64,000 nucleotides of DNA from Aegilops tauschii subsp. strangulata (Eukaryota > Streptophyta > Magnoliopsida > Poales > Poaceae): NCBI RefSeq assembly GCF_002575655.3, contig NC_053036.3, positions 161,114,627-161,178,626 on the forward strand. The letters run 5' to 3'. Shown here one piece after another: positions 44,695 to 56,044 of the stretch (within the stretch, counting starts at the first letter, position 1; every line of letters starts with the position of its first letter). Both the position numbers and the translations under genes were made by a program. Below the pieces are notes generated by a model. It did no database searches and was not told the origin of the DNA. It worked only from the letters and a program-made list of their open reading frames with translations.

Positions 44695-44712
44695 CACTGC
44701 AAAAAAAGACAC
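44695..44712. repeat. Terminal inverted repeat end of CACTA element
   Basis: CACTGCAAAAAAAGACAC. Several GTGACA/TATGAC motifs in both orientations follow in the next 150 bp, as expected for subterminal transposase-binding regions. Confidence 0.7.
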
Positions 44713-45194
44713 ATCTGTGACATTTTGGGCCGAACGAAAAAAATTCTGTCATACTTATGACACTTCTATGACGATAATTGTGACAAAACCCGGTATCACC
44801 ATAGATGTGGTGGGCTCCTACTTCTATGACAAAAAAATCATGATAGAAAATGGGCTTTTCGTCCTGGGCGGGCTGGAGACGCAGCTGCATGACATTCTTT
44901 GGGCCGTCCATGATGGAAAAAACAGTGGTAGAAGCGAGGGCGAGGAAAATATCGGGGTGTTCCCAGTTACGGTGGGTGGTCGGGGCCGAGCGATGCGCGT
45001 TGCTCTCATACACGCACGCGCGTGGGTGCGAGGCGTTGGGCTTTAACTGAACCCGAGCGAGGCGTTGGGCTCTAACTAAACCCGAGCGATTGCACTGCAG
45101 GCTACGCGTTACTGAACCCGAGCGACCGATCGATGGCTGTTAACTGAACCCGATCGAGCGATTCCTTCGCTACTGCTGCTAACTGAAGCCGATC

Positions 45195-45660
45195 GATGCT
45201 GCCTCTGGATGAACAGTGAGTGTTGCTGGGGGGTTTGGGTGAACAGTTCCCGGTGGGGGTGGATGAACAGGACCCCGTGGTGTTGCCTCTGGATGAACAG
45301 GACCCCGATCGATCGAGCCGGTTGGGGCTGGATGAACAGGACCCCGTGGAGGGCTGGATGAACAGGACCACCCCGTGGAGGGCTGGATGAACAGTAGACA
45401 GTGGAGGGCTGGATGAACAGTAGCCCATGGAGGGGTGGTTGAACAGGAGCCCGTGGAGAGGGCTGGTTGAACAGTAGCCGGTGGAGTAGCGCGCGGTGGA
45501 GGCTGGATGAACAGGAGCCCGTGGATGAATAGTCGCAGGTGGAGGCTGGAGGAGGTCGACGGTGGATGAACAGTAGCCCGTGGAGGCTGGAGGGGTCGAC
45601 GGTGGAGATGAACAGTATCCCGTGGAGTCCCATTTTGCGGTACGCCACACCCCTCCCGAT
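45195..45660. repeat. Subterminal GGATGAACAG tandem repeats
   Basis: About fourteen units built on GGATGAACAGGACCCCGTGG or a close variant, 25-40 bp long, with variable G-rich linkers. Long ORFs on the minus strand across this stretch are low-complexity by-products. Confidence 0.85.
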
Positions 45661-45940
45661 GAACAGGACCCCCGTTTCGACCGTAGCGCTCCAACACAAG
45701 TCCGTCTCCTCCGTTTTGCGGTACGCCACACCCCTCCCAATCTACAGGACCCCCATTTCGACCGTAGGAGGTCCATTTCCTCCGTTTTGCGGTACGCCAG
45801 ACCCCTCCCGATGAACAGGATCCCGTTTCGAACGTGGCCGGTCGAACACAAGGCCGTTTCCTCCGTTCTCCGGTACGCCAGGCCTCGTTTCCATCGGCTG
45901 TTCCATCCAAGCCCTCCCGATGAACACGACGACGCATTCC
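45630..45940. repeat. Second subterminal repeat family (GCGGTACGCCA units)
   Basis: Four units of about 70-80 bp containing TTGCGGTACGCCA, CCCCTCCCGATGAACAGGA and CGTTTCGACCG-like blocks. Confidence 0.8.
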
Positions 45941-45999
45941 GTTCTGACCTAGCAGGTTGGCTCCCCATGAACACGATGACGACGCAGTTTCTCCGTTCC

Positions 46000-46432
46000 G
46001 ACCCAGCCATGTACACGAGCCCTGGCCGTACTTATGCGCGAGTAGGCGTTTGAGACCCCGCCCGTATGTACGTACGTGGCCGTATTTTCTTTCTTGCACA
46101 CTGGCCGCTGTACGTACGTGTACATGCTACGTGCGCGCCTCTACATCGACCAGTATGTACGTACACGTTCGCGACCAGAATGACAACGCTATGTACGCTT
46201 CGACCAGGTGGGTCCCGACTGTCACGCACTTCCATGCGTGCGAAGATGTAGCTGGTGGGTCCCAGCTGTCAGGGGGGCGAATCGTTTTTTTTGCGCGGAC
46301 GCACTTCCTTACGTGCGAAGATGTAGCTGGTGGGTCCCAGCAGTCAGGGGGAAACGTTTTTTCACGAAATGCGGTGGCCCGTCCGGTGGGTCCCTGCTGT
46401 CAGGTGGAGGAATAATTATTTTGCACGTAACA
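46000..46432. other. CACTA subterminal sequence
   Basis: Rich in GTACGT/ACGTAC and GGTGGGTCCCAGCTGTCAG-type units (46250, 46326, 46388). No gene seen. Confidence 0.55.
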
Positions 46433-48571
46433 AGGAGGCACTTCCTTGCTGCGGCCGTGGACCAAGCTGTCAGCCTCTCCACGTACAGTCCACGTCCGAT
46501 GGAAGCCGTTCCTTGACCACGTTGACCACGCCGTGCCGAGAGCACCAAGGCGGTGGACGACGGCGAGGCCTAGGAAGGGGACGACGCGGAGCCAGGGAAG
46601 ACGCGGCAGTGGATGCCCACGCGTAGAGGAGTATGAGGGTTCACTGGTTCGCTGTGGTGTGAGGCTACCGTCGCTGTAGAATAACAGGGGGTGTGGGTGA
46701 GTAGAGGGATGGCCTGGCCAACGGTGGGAGTAGTAGGGGGCGATGAGGCCTCCGCGGCATCGCAGCCGGCCACGGGAGGTAGGAGCATGAGGCACGACCG
46801 ACGCTGGTTTGGGCGGCTGGGGCAAGAAGACCAAAGGTTGAAGAAGCACTACGGCCGTTGGATGGACATCGTACGGTCACTGGAGCTAGAATCGTGCATA
46901 TTGACTAAGTTGACAAAGCCCTCCGTCCCCGTCAACTTAGTAGGCCCACAAGTCAGCCTGCCACTATACTGGTTCCCAGCTAGCAGGGGGAGTATTCATT
47001 TTTTTGTGCGTAATAAGGAGGCACTTCCTTGCGTGCGAAGATATAGCTGGTGGGTCCAAGCTGTCAGCGGCGGTAACGTTTTTTCATGAAATACAGAGGC
47101 CCTTTCGGTGGGTCGCAGATGTCAGGTGGAGGAATCATTATTTTGCGCGTAATAAGGAGGCATTTCCTTGCGTGCAGCCATGGACCCAGCTGTCAGCCTC
47201 TCCACGTACAGTCCACTTCAGATGCATGTTGGTCGTTGAGCACGTTGACCAGGCCGCGCCGAGAGCACCAGGGCGGTGGACGATGGCGAGGCCTAGGAAG
47301 GGAACGACACGGAGGCAGGGAAGACTCGACAGTTGTTTCCCACGTGGAGGGGAGTACGATTGTACGTGGGTTTACTGGTTTGTCTGCCGTCGCCGGAGAA
47401 TAACAGCAGGTGTGGGTGAGTAGAGGGATGGCTAGGCCAGTGATGGGAGTACGGTGCGGTGGTGAGGCCTGTGCGGTAGCACAGCCGGCCGTGGGGAGGA
47501 GTGAGCAGGCAGTCCCGCCGGCGCTTGATTGAGCTGCTGGAGCAGGAAGAGCAGAGATTGAAGAAGCACGACGGCCGTTGGATGGACATCCAACAGTCAC
47601 TGCTTGTGCGTCAACCTTTTTTAGGAAAGCCTCAAATCTGTGGAAAACAACATACAACCCATCTGCCATTATTTCTAATAATTTACAGCCCATTCGCTAA
47701 TTCTTAAGGCTTTTGGAGCCCATATTCTTTTTGTTAGCATTACAACCCATATTGTGGCCACAGTTAAAAAATTGTACGAAATTTTGCATATTTCGGTGCG
47801 GTCCGAACTGTTTTTAATCCCGAAATTTCGAGTCACATTCAAACTAATTTTAAAAATAAATGTATATCAATATAAAATCCAACAAAATTGTCCACGCATA
47901 AAAATCAATGCAATTTAAAATCTCGAAATGAAAAAAAAGAAATTTGAAACTAATTGTCGGTTTGATGTGTTTTAAAAATGTACAACCCATTTCTCATTAC
48001 TGATAGGCCATTTTCTCGGCCAGCCGAATGAAGCTCTCCTCGTCTTGAAAGATTTGCAGACAGGCCTAACAAAGCGACTTACTTGGCAAATCACAGAAAA
48101 ATTGGGCTGTGGCCATGGACCCAGCTGCGGCCATGGACCCAGCTATCAGCCTCTCCACGTACAGTACTCTTCCGATGGAAGTCGGTCGTTGACCACATTG
48201 ACCACGCCGCGCCGAGAGCACCAAGGCGGTGGACGACGGCGAGGCCTAGGAAGGGGACGACGCGGAGCCGGGGAAGACGCGGCAGTGGATGCCCATGCGG
48301 AGAGGAGTACGAGGGTTTACTGGTTCGGCTGTGGTGTGAGGCTGCCGTCGCCGCAGAATAACACGGGGTGTGGGTGAGTAGAGGGATGCCCTGGCCAGCG
48401 GTGGGAGTAGTAAGGGGCGGTGAGGCCTCCACGGCATCATAGCCGGCCACGGGAGGCAGGAGCACGCGGCACGACCGGCGCTGGTTTGGGCGGCTGGAGC
48501 AAGAAGACCAGAGGTTGAAGAAGCACTACGGCCGTTGGATGAACATCGTACGGTAACTGGAGCTAGAATCG
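46433..48571. repeat. Triplicated ~460-bp module in CACTA element
   Basis: Three diverged copies at about 46433-46895, 47156-47606 and 48107-48571. Each has CAGCCTCTCCACGTACAG, then GACCACG..GCCGAGAGCACCA, GGCGAGGCCTAGGAAGGG, GGTGTGGGTGAGTAGAGGGA and CGGCCGTTGGATG in the same order. A linker with CCCACAAGTCAGCCT follows copies 1 and 3. An AT-rich spacer (about 47620-48050) lies between copies 2 and 3. I recognise no protein in it. Confidence 0.8.
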
Positions 48572-48969
48572 TTCATATTGCTAAGTTGACAAAGCCCTCC
48601 GTCCCTGTCAACTTGGTAGGCCCACAAGTCAGCCTCCCACTATGCTGGGTTCCAGCTGGCAGGGGAGTATTAATTTTTTGTGCGTAATAAGGAGGCACTT
48701 CCTTGCGTGCGAAGATAGCTGGTGGGTCCGACCTGTCAGCGGGGGGCACGTTTTTTTCACAAAATATAGAGGCCCTTATGGTGGGTCCCAGATGTCAGGT
48801 GGAGGAATCAAAGACTTGAGAAGGCGTATAGAACAAGCTAGTGTACCAGTAAAGAGATGTTGCTGAGTTTTAGAAAAAAGAGAGACGTGCTCCTGTAGCT
48901 GGGTCGAATCCAAACGTAAAATATGACTATATATGGTGCTATGCTACTCTGCAAGTAATGAAACTGACA

Positions 48970-49702
48970 TATCCAACGTTCGCTTCTCCTCTTCTCTACT
49001 TACTCTGCCTAGCATCATAAGCTTTGGCCGCAGCAACCATGTCCGCTGGCTGCTCGTCCACCCGCTCTTCAGCAGGCAACAACCAAATATGCGCCAAGTC
49101 GCCACCCGTACCATCGCCTCTAGGTCTCATCACACCCCCGCCGGCACGCGCACCGCAGCCGGCTGCCGTTGGTGTGGTGCCACTGCTGCAAATCATGCAG
49201 AGTCATCCGTCGCGTCTCAACCACAATCCTCAACCCTGGCCGAGTCTTCTACAAATGCCCGAATCATGGGGTAATAATATGTTTAAGTGTTGTTCTGCTG
49301 CTTTCAGTTGCTGATTTTTTTAATAGTTTGGTTGATGATCTTCCAATTTGATTCATGCAGAAAAGGGAAGATTTGTGTGATTTGTATTTCTGGGAAGTTG
49401 TTGATGTGGGGGAGTGCAACTACGCTGATTATTTGGTTAGCCGAGGAATCCCAATACCAGCAGGTTGGGGTGTTGGACAAGTAACTGAAGGAACGACAGA
49501 AGAGGAAGATGCAGAGCAGAAGGTTAAAGATGTAGTTCCTCTGATCATGGCCAAGCAACAGCTGCCGAACGGCCTTGAGAGCAATGAGGAGATGAAAGAG
49601 CTTGTGAAGATAATGGGCAAAATCGATGTGCTCTATAGGATGATTGTCTCTTTATTTACAGTGTATGTAGCACTTGTGATGTATTCAGTGGCTATGACAT
49701 GA
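48970..49702 (+). pseudogene. GRF-type zinc-finger ORF inside the CACTA element, two exons
   Basis: A Ser-rich start (MSAGCSSTRSSAGNNQ, ATG at 49039) shifts frame near 49165 into a CHCC..C region followed by NPGRVFYKCPNHG, the core of the GRF zinc finger. A GT-AG intron at 49271-49360 (90 bp) fits. The second exon continues with KREDLCDLYFWEVVDV, an acidic linker and a C-terminal hydrophobic segment (YRMIVSLFTVYVALVMYSVA, possibly a membrane anchor), ending at TGA 49700-49702. GRF fingers bind single-stranded nucleic acid. Small GRF proteins of this form are widespread in cereal DNA transposons. It converges with the transposase gene. The frameshift suggests a dead copy. Confidence 0.65.
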
Positions 49703-50208
49703 GCACTTTGCTGAAACTAGTAATGAATGAAACCTATGTAGCAAGCTGGGCGTAGTGTTGTGAACATCTAATGATTTCTATTAACGGAAATCAGGGGGTA
49801 TCCCCTTTTGCTCATAAATAAATAAATAGCAGAGGCCCTTTTGGTAATAAATAAATAAATTAGCAGAGGCCCTGTCAGGTCAGCTTTGTTCTCATTTGAA
49901 GACGTCGAGCAAATTGCAGTCCAACAGCAAACTATGTCATCAAATTCAAGTTTCACAGCCAAATATGAGTACAACTAAACAACAATGTCATCATGTTTTA
50001 GTCGTCATACAATCACAAACACATATCACCATACATAACAAGTGATGTTCTCACAGGAAAATACTAAACAACATGTTCATCAGGTTTCAGTTGTCATAGC
50101 AAACACAATTTCACATAGTAGATAAAAAATGTCTTCTAACAGGCAAATATGACAAAAGCAATGTAATCATCATCCGCAGCAGCAGCGTCAACATCTTCGC
50201 CATGTGTA
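49703..50208. other. Convergent intergenic region of CACTA element
   Basis: AT-rich. Two direct copies of AAATAAATAAAT..AGCAGAGGCCC at about 49816-49872. No gene seen. Confidence 0.6.
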
Positions 50209-52433
50209 TCAGTTCGAATCGTAATTCCCCAAGGTGTCATCTTCTTCTTCGTCCTCGAACGTTGGCTTCTTCTTGATCAACTCTTGTATGTCCACAACAC
50301 GATAGTCAGTCTTTTCGCTGGCGTCATTGACGTGCTTGTTCTCAAAGATATTAGGAACATCTGTGTTATCTTGTACATCAGGAGCAGTGTAAGCATCATC
50401 TTGTTGTGCAACTTCATTAAACGAATTCCTCTGCTCAAACCTTTGCAATACTCTCCAGTCATCGCTACGTGCAAATGTGTCTTCCAAGAAAAATATATGT
50501 GTTGCTTGATTTGCCAAAATAAAAGGCTCGTTGGTTTGGTATGCCACCTTGACATTGATGGATTTGAAATAATCACCAGCTCTGGGTTTTGCGATCTTGA
50601 AAAACAGGTTATACCAACGACAACACAATAGAACCACACACCGATGATCCTCGAAACTGGAGATATACTGCAACTAAACAATGTCTATTATGTTAGCATA
50701 CATTTCAGTTGTCTCTTTGTCATACATATCCGTGCTCATGATGGCACTATTTTGTGTCTTCCTGCCTTCGTCTCGTGCAAGGGTGTTGTAGCGCACATCT
50801 CCAACAACGCAAGATTCATAATGTCTTACCCGAGTATCAGGACCCATTGCTAGTGAGTAAAGGGCATCATCAACTGCCTGCCCATCCTCCCGCATCTTCT
50901 TAACCTATGGTTAGAAAATAGACAAGCTGATCATCTTATGTACTCAATATATTAAAAAAACTGACAGTGCAATTCAAAAGCTTACATGGCTCTTGAACCA
51001 TTTCGCAAATCCTGCCATAACCAGTTTGTCAATGTTTCTTGGATTTTGCGGCAGTTACTCCTTTTTGTAGATGCTGCACAACATAGTGATCGCGTCAAAC
51101 ATCTAAATATATAGGAATGTGCTGCAAGTTTAGTAGATTACGGTGTATAAGCTGCAGTACTTAGCACTTACTTGATATAAGGTAGTATCTCAGGACAGTT
51201 ATTCAACACATACCAAACCATTTTGTCCAAATCTTTACGTTTATCCTCTTGTCGACTCTTTCCTGTAACTCGAACAGAATAATCGAAAACATTGACCCCG
51301 CGATTGTGTTCACCCACCTCTTTGCTAAGCTGATCAGCTGTTTCAATGTATTTTGAGCAGAATGTCAACGCTTCTGTAGCAATGTAGGCCTCTGCAATGG
51401 AACCCTCGGGTCTAGCTCTGTTCCTAACATAGCCCTTGAAAGTGCCTAGCCGCCTTTCAATAGGGTACATCCAGCCATACTATACTGGACCTCTAAGTAG
51501 TGCCTCATCAGGTAGATGAACAGCTAAATGCACCATCACATCAAAGAAGGCTGGAGGATATATCTTCTCAAGGTCGCATAGGATAGTTGGTATCTTGTCT
51601 CTAAGACGCTTCAAAGCATCTATCCTGATATTTCTACTGCAGAGTTCCCTGAAGAATTGTCCCAACTCTGCAACTGCTCTGTATAAGTCGGGGCGGCCCA
51701 ATCCTCTAAGGATAACAGGTAAAAACCTTTGAACTAGGACGTGGCAGTCATGAGTTTTCAACCCTTGTACCTTGTTTCCATCTGCACTGACTCTCCTTTC
51801 AGGGTTGGAAGCAAATCCATGTGGGAATCTCACACGTGACAGGACCTCGCAGAATTATTTTCTTTTTACCTTGTCCAAGACATACACAGCTGGTGCCATA
51901 TCCCGTGGTTTACCTTCATCTTGCACCTGCAAATCCTGTCTGATACCCAGGTGTGTCAAATCAATCCTAGATTTTAAGGTATCTTTCGTCCTGCCTTCAA
52001 TATTAAGAAGTGTGCCGATAATGCTGTCACATATATTTTTCTTGATGTGCATCACATCAAGATTATGCCGCAGATCCAAATCTTTCCAATACTCCAAGTC
52101 CCACAAAGTGGACCTGCGGGTAAACAATAATCTCTCTTCTGCCCTGCCACGCTTCCTTTTCCTGCTACCATTACCAGGATGGTTTCCTGGTGTAATATGC
52201 CTGACCTTCTCTAATTCCACTTGCAACTCATCGGCGGTGAGCCTCTTTGGCGCATCACGGTTTTCATGCTTTGCATTGAACACATGTCTTCGGTATTTTC
52301 TAGGATGCGGCTTGTCCTTGGCAAGGAAATGGCGGTGTCCAATGTAACAGATCTTGCTAAGTATTGCGTATGACAGCGGATTCCTGTCACAGTGAACACA
52401 TGCATTGTAACTATGTGTCGTTCGCCCTGACAT
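50209..52433 (-). pseudogene. CACTA transposase (TNP2-like), C-terminal half
   Basis: Domains in order on minus: TNP2 core (52433-51855) with CYIGHRHFLAKDKPHPRKYR and HNLDVMHIKKNICDSIIGTL; a DUF4218-type region (51851-51173) with THDCHVLVQRFLPV and MYPIERRLGTFKGYVRNRA; and a DUF4216-type region (about 50910-50209) with EPFILANQATHIFFLED. In-frame stops at 51852-51854 and 51477-51479 and one near 51056. Introns fit after 51172 (GTAAGTGC) and at about 50993-50915. The N-terminal half with the first catalytic residues lies beyond element F. It would cut and move CACTA ends; inactive here. Confidence 0.85.
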
Positions 52434-52436
52434 AGT
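52432..52436. repeat. Putative TSD of element F, left copy (ATAGT)
   Basis: Five bases before the LTR; the partner is outside the window. Confidence 0.35.
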
Positions 52437-52916
52437 TGAGGGAGTCCTGGATTCGGGGGTCCTCGGATAGCCGGACTATATCCTTTGGCCGGACTGTTGG
52501 ACTATGAAGATACAAGATTGAAGACTTCGTCCCGTGTCCGGATGGGACTCTCCTTGGCGTGGAAGGCAAGCTTGGCAATACGGATATGTAGATCTCCTCC
52601 CTTGTAACCGACTCTGTGTAACCCTAGCCCCCTCCGGTGTCTATATAAACCGGAGGGTTTTAGTCCGTAGGACAACAACAATCATACCATAGGCTAGCTT
52701 CTAGGGTTTAGCCTCTACGATCTCGTGGTAGATCACCTCTTGTAATACTCATATCATCAAGATCAATCAAGCAGGAAGTAGGGTATTACCTCCATCGAGA
52801 GGGCCCGAACCTGGGTAAACATTGTGTCCCCCGCCTCCAGTTACCATCCTCCTTAGACGCACGAGACCCCCTACCCGAGACCCCCTACCCGAGATCCGCC
52901 GGTTTTGACACCGACA
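52437..52916 (+). repeat. 5' LTR of element F
   Basis: 480 bp, TGAGGGAG to ACCGACA, with TATATAAA at 52642-52649. Near its end a 14-bp unit, ACCCCCTACCCGAG, is tandemly duplicated (about 52866-52893) in place of the usual CAGTTCGGG context. Confidence 0.92.
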
Positions 52917-52935
52917 TTGGTGCTTTCATTGAGAA
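52917..52935 (+). other. PBS-like site of element F
   Basis: TTGGTGCTTTCATTGAGAA directly after the LTR, conserved with element D; tRNA not identified. Confidence 0.6.
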
Positions 52936-52963
52936 TTCCACTGTGCCGTCGCCGTAAGGCTAG

Positions 52964-54293
52964 ATGGCTCCTTCGATCATCGGCAACGATGTGATCCAGG
53001 GTGAGGTTTTCCTCCCCAGACAGATCTTCGTATTCGGCGGCTTCATACTGTGGGCCAACTCGCTTGGCCATTTGGAGCAGATTGAGAGCTACGCCCCTGG
53101 CCATCAGGTCAGGTTTGGAAACTTGAACTACACTGCCGACATCCGTGGAGACTTGATCTTAGACGGATTCGAGCCCATGTCAGGTGCGCCGCACAATCAC
53201 GACGAGCATGATTTAGCTCTGCCATTGGACAGTGTTCGGGAGATCACACCCGCAACCACTCCGACCCTCAATCCTGAACAAATTGCACCCTCTGAGGACG
53301 GGTGGATGGACCCCGCCACGGAGGCCGCACACTCAGTGGCGATAGAGCCGAATACTGACTTCACCTCCTACGAGACCCGTGTTGCCGAACCGTTGGATTC
53401 GTCCCCGGCCATGGACTCCGAGCCGCCTCCGTCCGTGCCCATCAAATCCGATTGGGCACCGATCATGGAGTTTACCTCCACGGATATCTTTCAGCACTCG
53501 CCTTTTGGCGACGTACTAAACTCGTTGAAGTCTCTCTCCCAGTCAGGAGACCCTTGGACGAACTATGTCCGGCTAGAATGGCGTGCGGACGACGAAGAAA
53601 TTCGCTCCCCACCCACCACCCACTTAGTAGCCATTGTCGACGATTTGACCGACATGCTCGACTTCGGCTCCGAAGACATCGACGGTATGGACGATGATGC
53701 AGGAGACGAACAAGAACCACCGCCCACAGGGCGCTGGACTGCCACCTCATCGTATGATATATACATGGTGGACACCCCCAAAGAAGGCGATGGCGATAAG
53801 ACAACGGAGGATAATCCCTCCAAGAAGCAATCCAAGCACCAACGTCAGCGACGCCGCTCTAAGTCCCGCCATAGCAAAAGCAGCGATACCGGCACAAGAG
53901 ACAATAATGCTCCAGATAGTGCCTAAGACGACGACAATCCCCTCCAGCCAGACCTCGAGCGGGAGGATGAACAAGCTAGCCCTCCAGAACAGGCAGCAAA
54001 CGGAGAATCAGAGGATGACAATTACATGCCTCTCTCCGAAGACGAAGTGAGCCTCGGTGATGAAGAATTTATCGTGCCTGGGGATCCCGTCGAGCAGGAG
54101 CGCTTCAAGCGCCGGCTTATAGCCACAGCAAACAGCCTGAAGAAAAAGCAACAACAGCTTCGAGCTGATCAAGATCTGCTAGCGGATAGATGGACTGAAG
54201 TCCTGGCAGCCGAGGAATACGAACTCGAGCGCCCAACCAAGAGTTACCCAATGCGCAGGTTGCTACCTCAACTCGAGGACGAAGCATTGAAAC
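52964..54293 (+). pseudogene. Element F gag, N-terminal part
   Basis: Starts MAPSIIGNDVIQGEVFLP shortly after the PBS. Long acidic, Pro-rich N-terminal region with DDEEIRSPPTTHLVAIVDDL (shared with element D), then a basic stretch (KKQSKHQRQRRRSKSRHSKS). In-frame TAA at 53924-53926; the same frame continues through a charged helix (EQERFKRRLIATANSLKKKQ) to 54293, where element G interrupts between codons. It resumes at 63065. The gag packages the element RNA. The single stop plus another downstream indicate a dead copy. Confidence 0.8.
54289..54293. repeat. TSD of element G, left copy (GAAAC)
   Basis: Identical to 63060-63064. Confidence 0.93.
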
Positions 54294-56031
54294 TGAAGGA
54301 AATATGCCCTAGAGGCAAAAATAAAGTATTATATATTTCCTTGTATCATGATAAATGTTTATTATTCATGCTAGAATTGTATTAGCCGGAAACATAATAC
54401 ATGTGTGAATACATAGACAAACAAAGTGTCACTAGTATGCCTCTACTTGACTAGCTCGTTAATCAAAGATGGTTATGTTTCCTAGCCATAGACATGAGTT
54501 GTTATTTGATTAACGGGATCACCTCATTAGGAGAATGACGTGATTGACATGACCCATTACGTTAGCTTAGCACCCGATCGTTTAGTATGTTGCTATTGCT
54601 TTCTTCATGACTTATACATGTTCCTAAGACTATGAGATTATGCAACTCCCGTTTATCGGAGGAACACTTTGTGTGCTACCAAACGTCACAACGTAACTGG
54701 GTGATTATAAAGGTGCTCTACAGGTGTCTCCAAAGGTACTTGTTGGGTTGGCGTATTTCGAGAATAGGATTTGTCACTCCGATTGTCGGAGAGGTATCTC
54801 TGGGCCCACTCGGTAATGCACATCACTATAAGCCTTGCAAGCATTGTGACTAATAAGTTAGTTGCGGGATGATGTATTACGGAACGAGTAAAGAGACTTA
54901 CCGGTAACGAGATTGAACTAGGTATCGAGATACCGACGATCGAATCTCGGGCAAGTAACATACCGATGACAAAGGGAACAACGTATGTTGTTATGCGGTC
55001 TGACCGATAAAGATCTTCGTAGAATATGTGGGAGCCAATATGGGCATCCAGGTCCCGCTATTGGTTATTGACCGGAGAGGTGTCTCGGTCACGTCTACAT
55101 TGTTCTTGAACCCAAAGGGTCCGCACGCTTAAAGTTACGATGACAGTTATATTATGAGTTTATGTGATTTGATGTACCGAAGGTTGTTCGGAGTCCCGGA
55201 TGTGATCACGGACATGAAGAAGAGTCTCGAAATGGTCGAGACGTAAAGATTGATATATTGGACGACTATATTCGGACACCGGAAGTGTTCCGGAGAAGTT
55301 TCGGATTAAACCGGAGTGCCGGAGGGTTACCGGAACCCCCCGGGGAAGTATTGGGCCTTAGTGGGCCTTTAGGGGAGAAAGAGGGCAGCAGCCATGAGGT
55401 GGTGCGCCCCCTCCCAGAGGAGTCCTAGTTGGACTAGGAGAGGGGGGCGCAGCCCCCTTTCCCTCTCCCTCTCCCTCTCTTTCCTTCCCCCCTTCTTTTC
55501 CTAGTATGACTAGGAAAGGGGAGTCCTACTCCTACTAGGAGGAGGACTCCCCCCCTCTCCTTGGCGCGCCCCATAGGCAGCCGGCCTCCCCTTGCTCCTT
55601 TATATACGGGGGCAGGGGGGCACCTAAGAACACACTTGATATACGATATTTTAGCCGTGTGCGGTGCCCCCCTCCACCAGATTACACCTCGATAATACCG
55701 TCGCGAAGCTTAGGCGAAGCCCTGCGTCGGTGGAACATCATCATCGTCACCACGCCGTCGTGCTGACGAAACTCTCCCTCAACACTCGGCTGGATCGGAG
55801 TTCGAGGGACGTCATCGAGCTGAACGTGTGTAGAACTTCGGAGGTGCCGTACGTTCGGTACTTGATCGGTCGGATCGTGAAGACGTTCGACTACATCAAC
55901 CGCGTTGTGATAACGCTTCCGCTGTCGGTCTACGAGGGTACGTGGACAACACTCTCCCCTCTCGTTGCTATGCATCACCATGATCTTGCGTGTGCGTAGG
56001 AATTTTTTTGAAATTACTACGTTCCCCAACA
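54294..56031 (+). repeat. 5' LTR of element G
   Basis: TGAAGGAAATATGCCC to CCCCAACA. It contains a GC-rich zone (55420-55570) with stem-loop potential around CCTAGTATGACTAGG and a likely TATA box at 55600-55606. Confidence 0.96.
55600..55606 (+). promoter_or_regulatory. Likely TATA box in element G 5' LTR
   Basis: TTATATA just after the GC-rich zone. Same site in the 3' LTR at about 62628-62634. Confidence 0.55.
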
Positions 56032-56032
56032 G

Positions 56033-56044
56033 TGGCATCCGAGC
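56033..56044 (+). other. Primer-binding site of element G
   Basis: TGGCATCCGAGC, two changes from the usual TGGTATCAGAGC (initiator tRNA-Met). Confidence 0.75.

Larger units (their letters stand above)
44695..52436. mobile_element. CACTA (TNP2-type) DNA transposon, left part
   Basis: Begins with a CACTG terminus at 44695, followed by repetitive subterminal DNA (45000-48830), a plus-strand GRF zinc-finger ORF (48970-49702) and a minus-strand TNP2-like transposase (52433-50209) cut by element F. The other end lies beyond the right edge. The transposase domains and CACTG end support the superfamily; I do not assign a family. Confidence 0.85.

Noticed and set aside
45102..46099. Overlapping ORFs of about 200-306 codons on the minus strand
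   Set aside because: They run through the GGATGAACAG repeat array in several frames, have low-complexity repetitive content, and match no domain.
46400..47693. Pro/Ala/Arg-rich ORFs of 100-166 codons on both strands
   Set aside because: GC-rich repeated module with open frames in several phases; no recognisable domain and no preference for one frame.
49024..49314. A simple 96-codon ORF as the GRF gene
   Set aside because: Its frame leaves the zinc-finger pattern after the Ser/Pro-rich start; the finger is in the neighbouring frame and the natural exon ends at a GT at 49271.
54686..54961. 91-codon ORF duplicated at 61714-61989
   Set aside because: Duplicate only because it lies in both LTRs of element G; no domain.
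55664..56038. 111-118-codon ORFs on both strands at the end of the G LTR, repeated at 62692-63057
   Set aside because: LTR sequence of the Angela/BARE group; shadow ORFs commonly misannotated as proteins.
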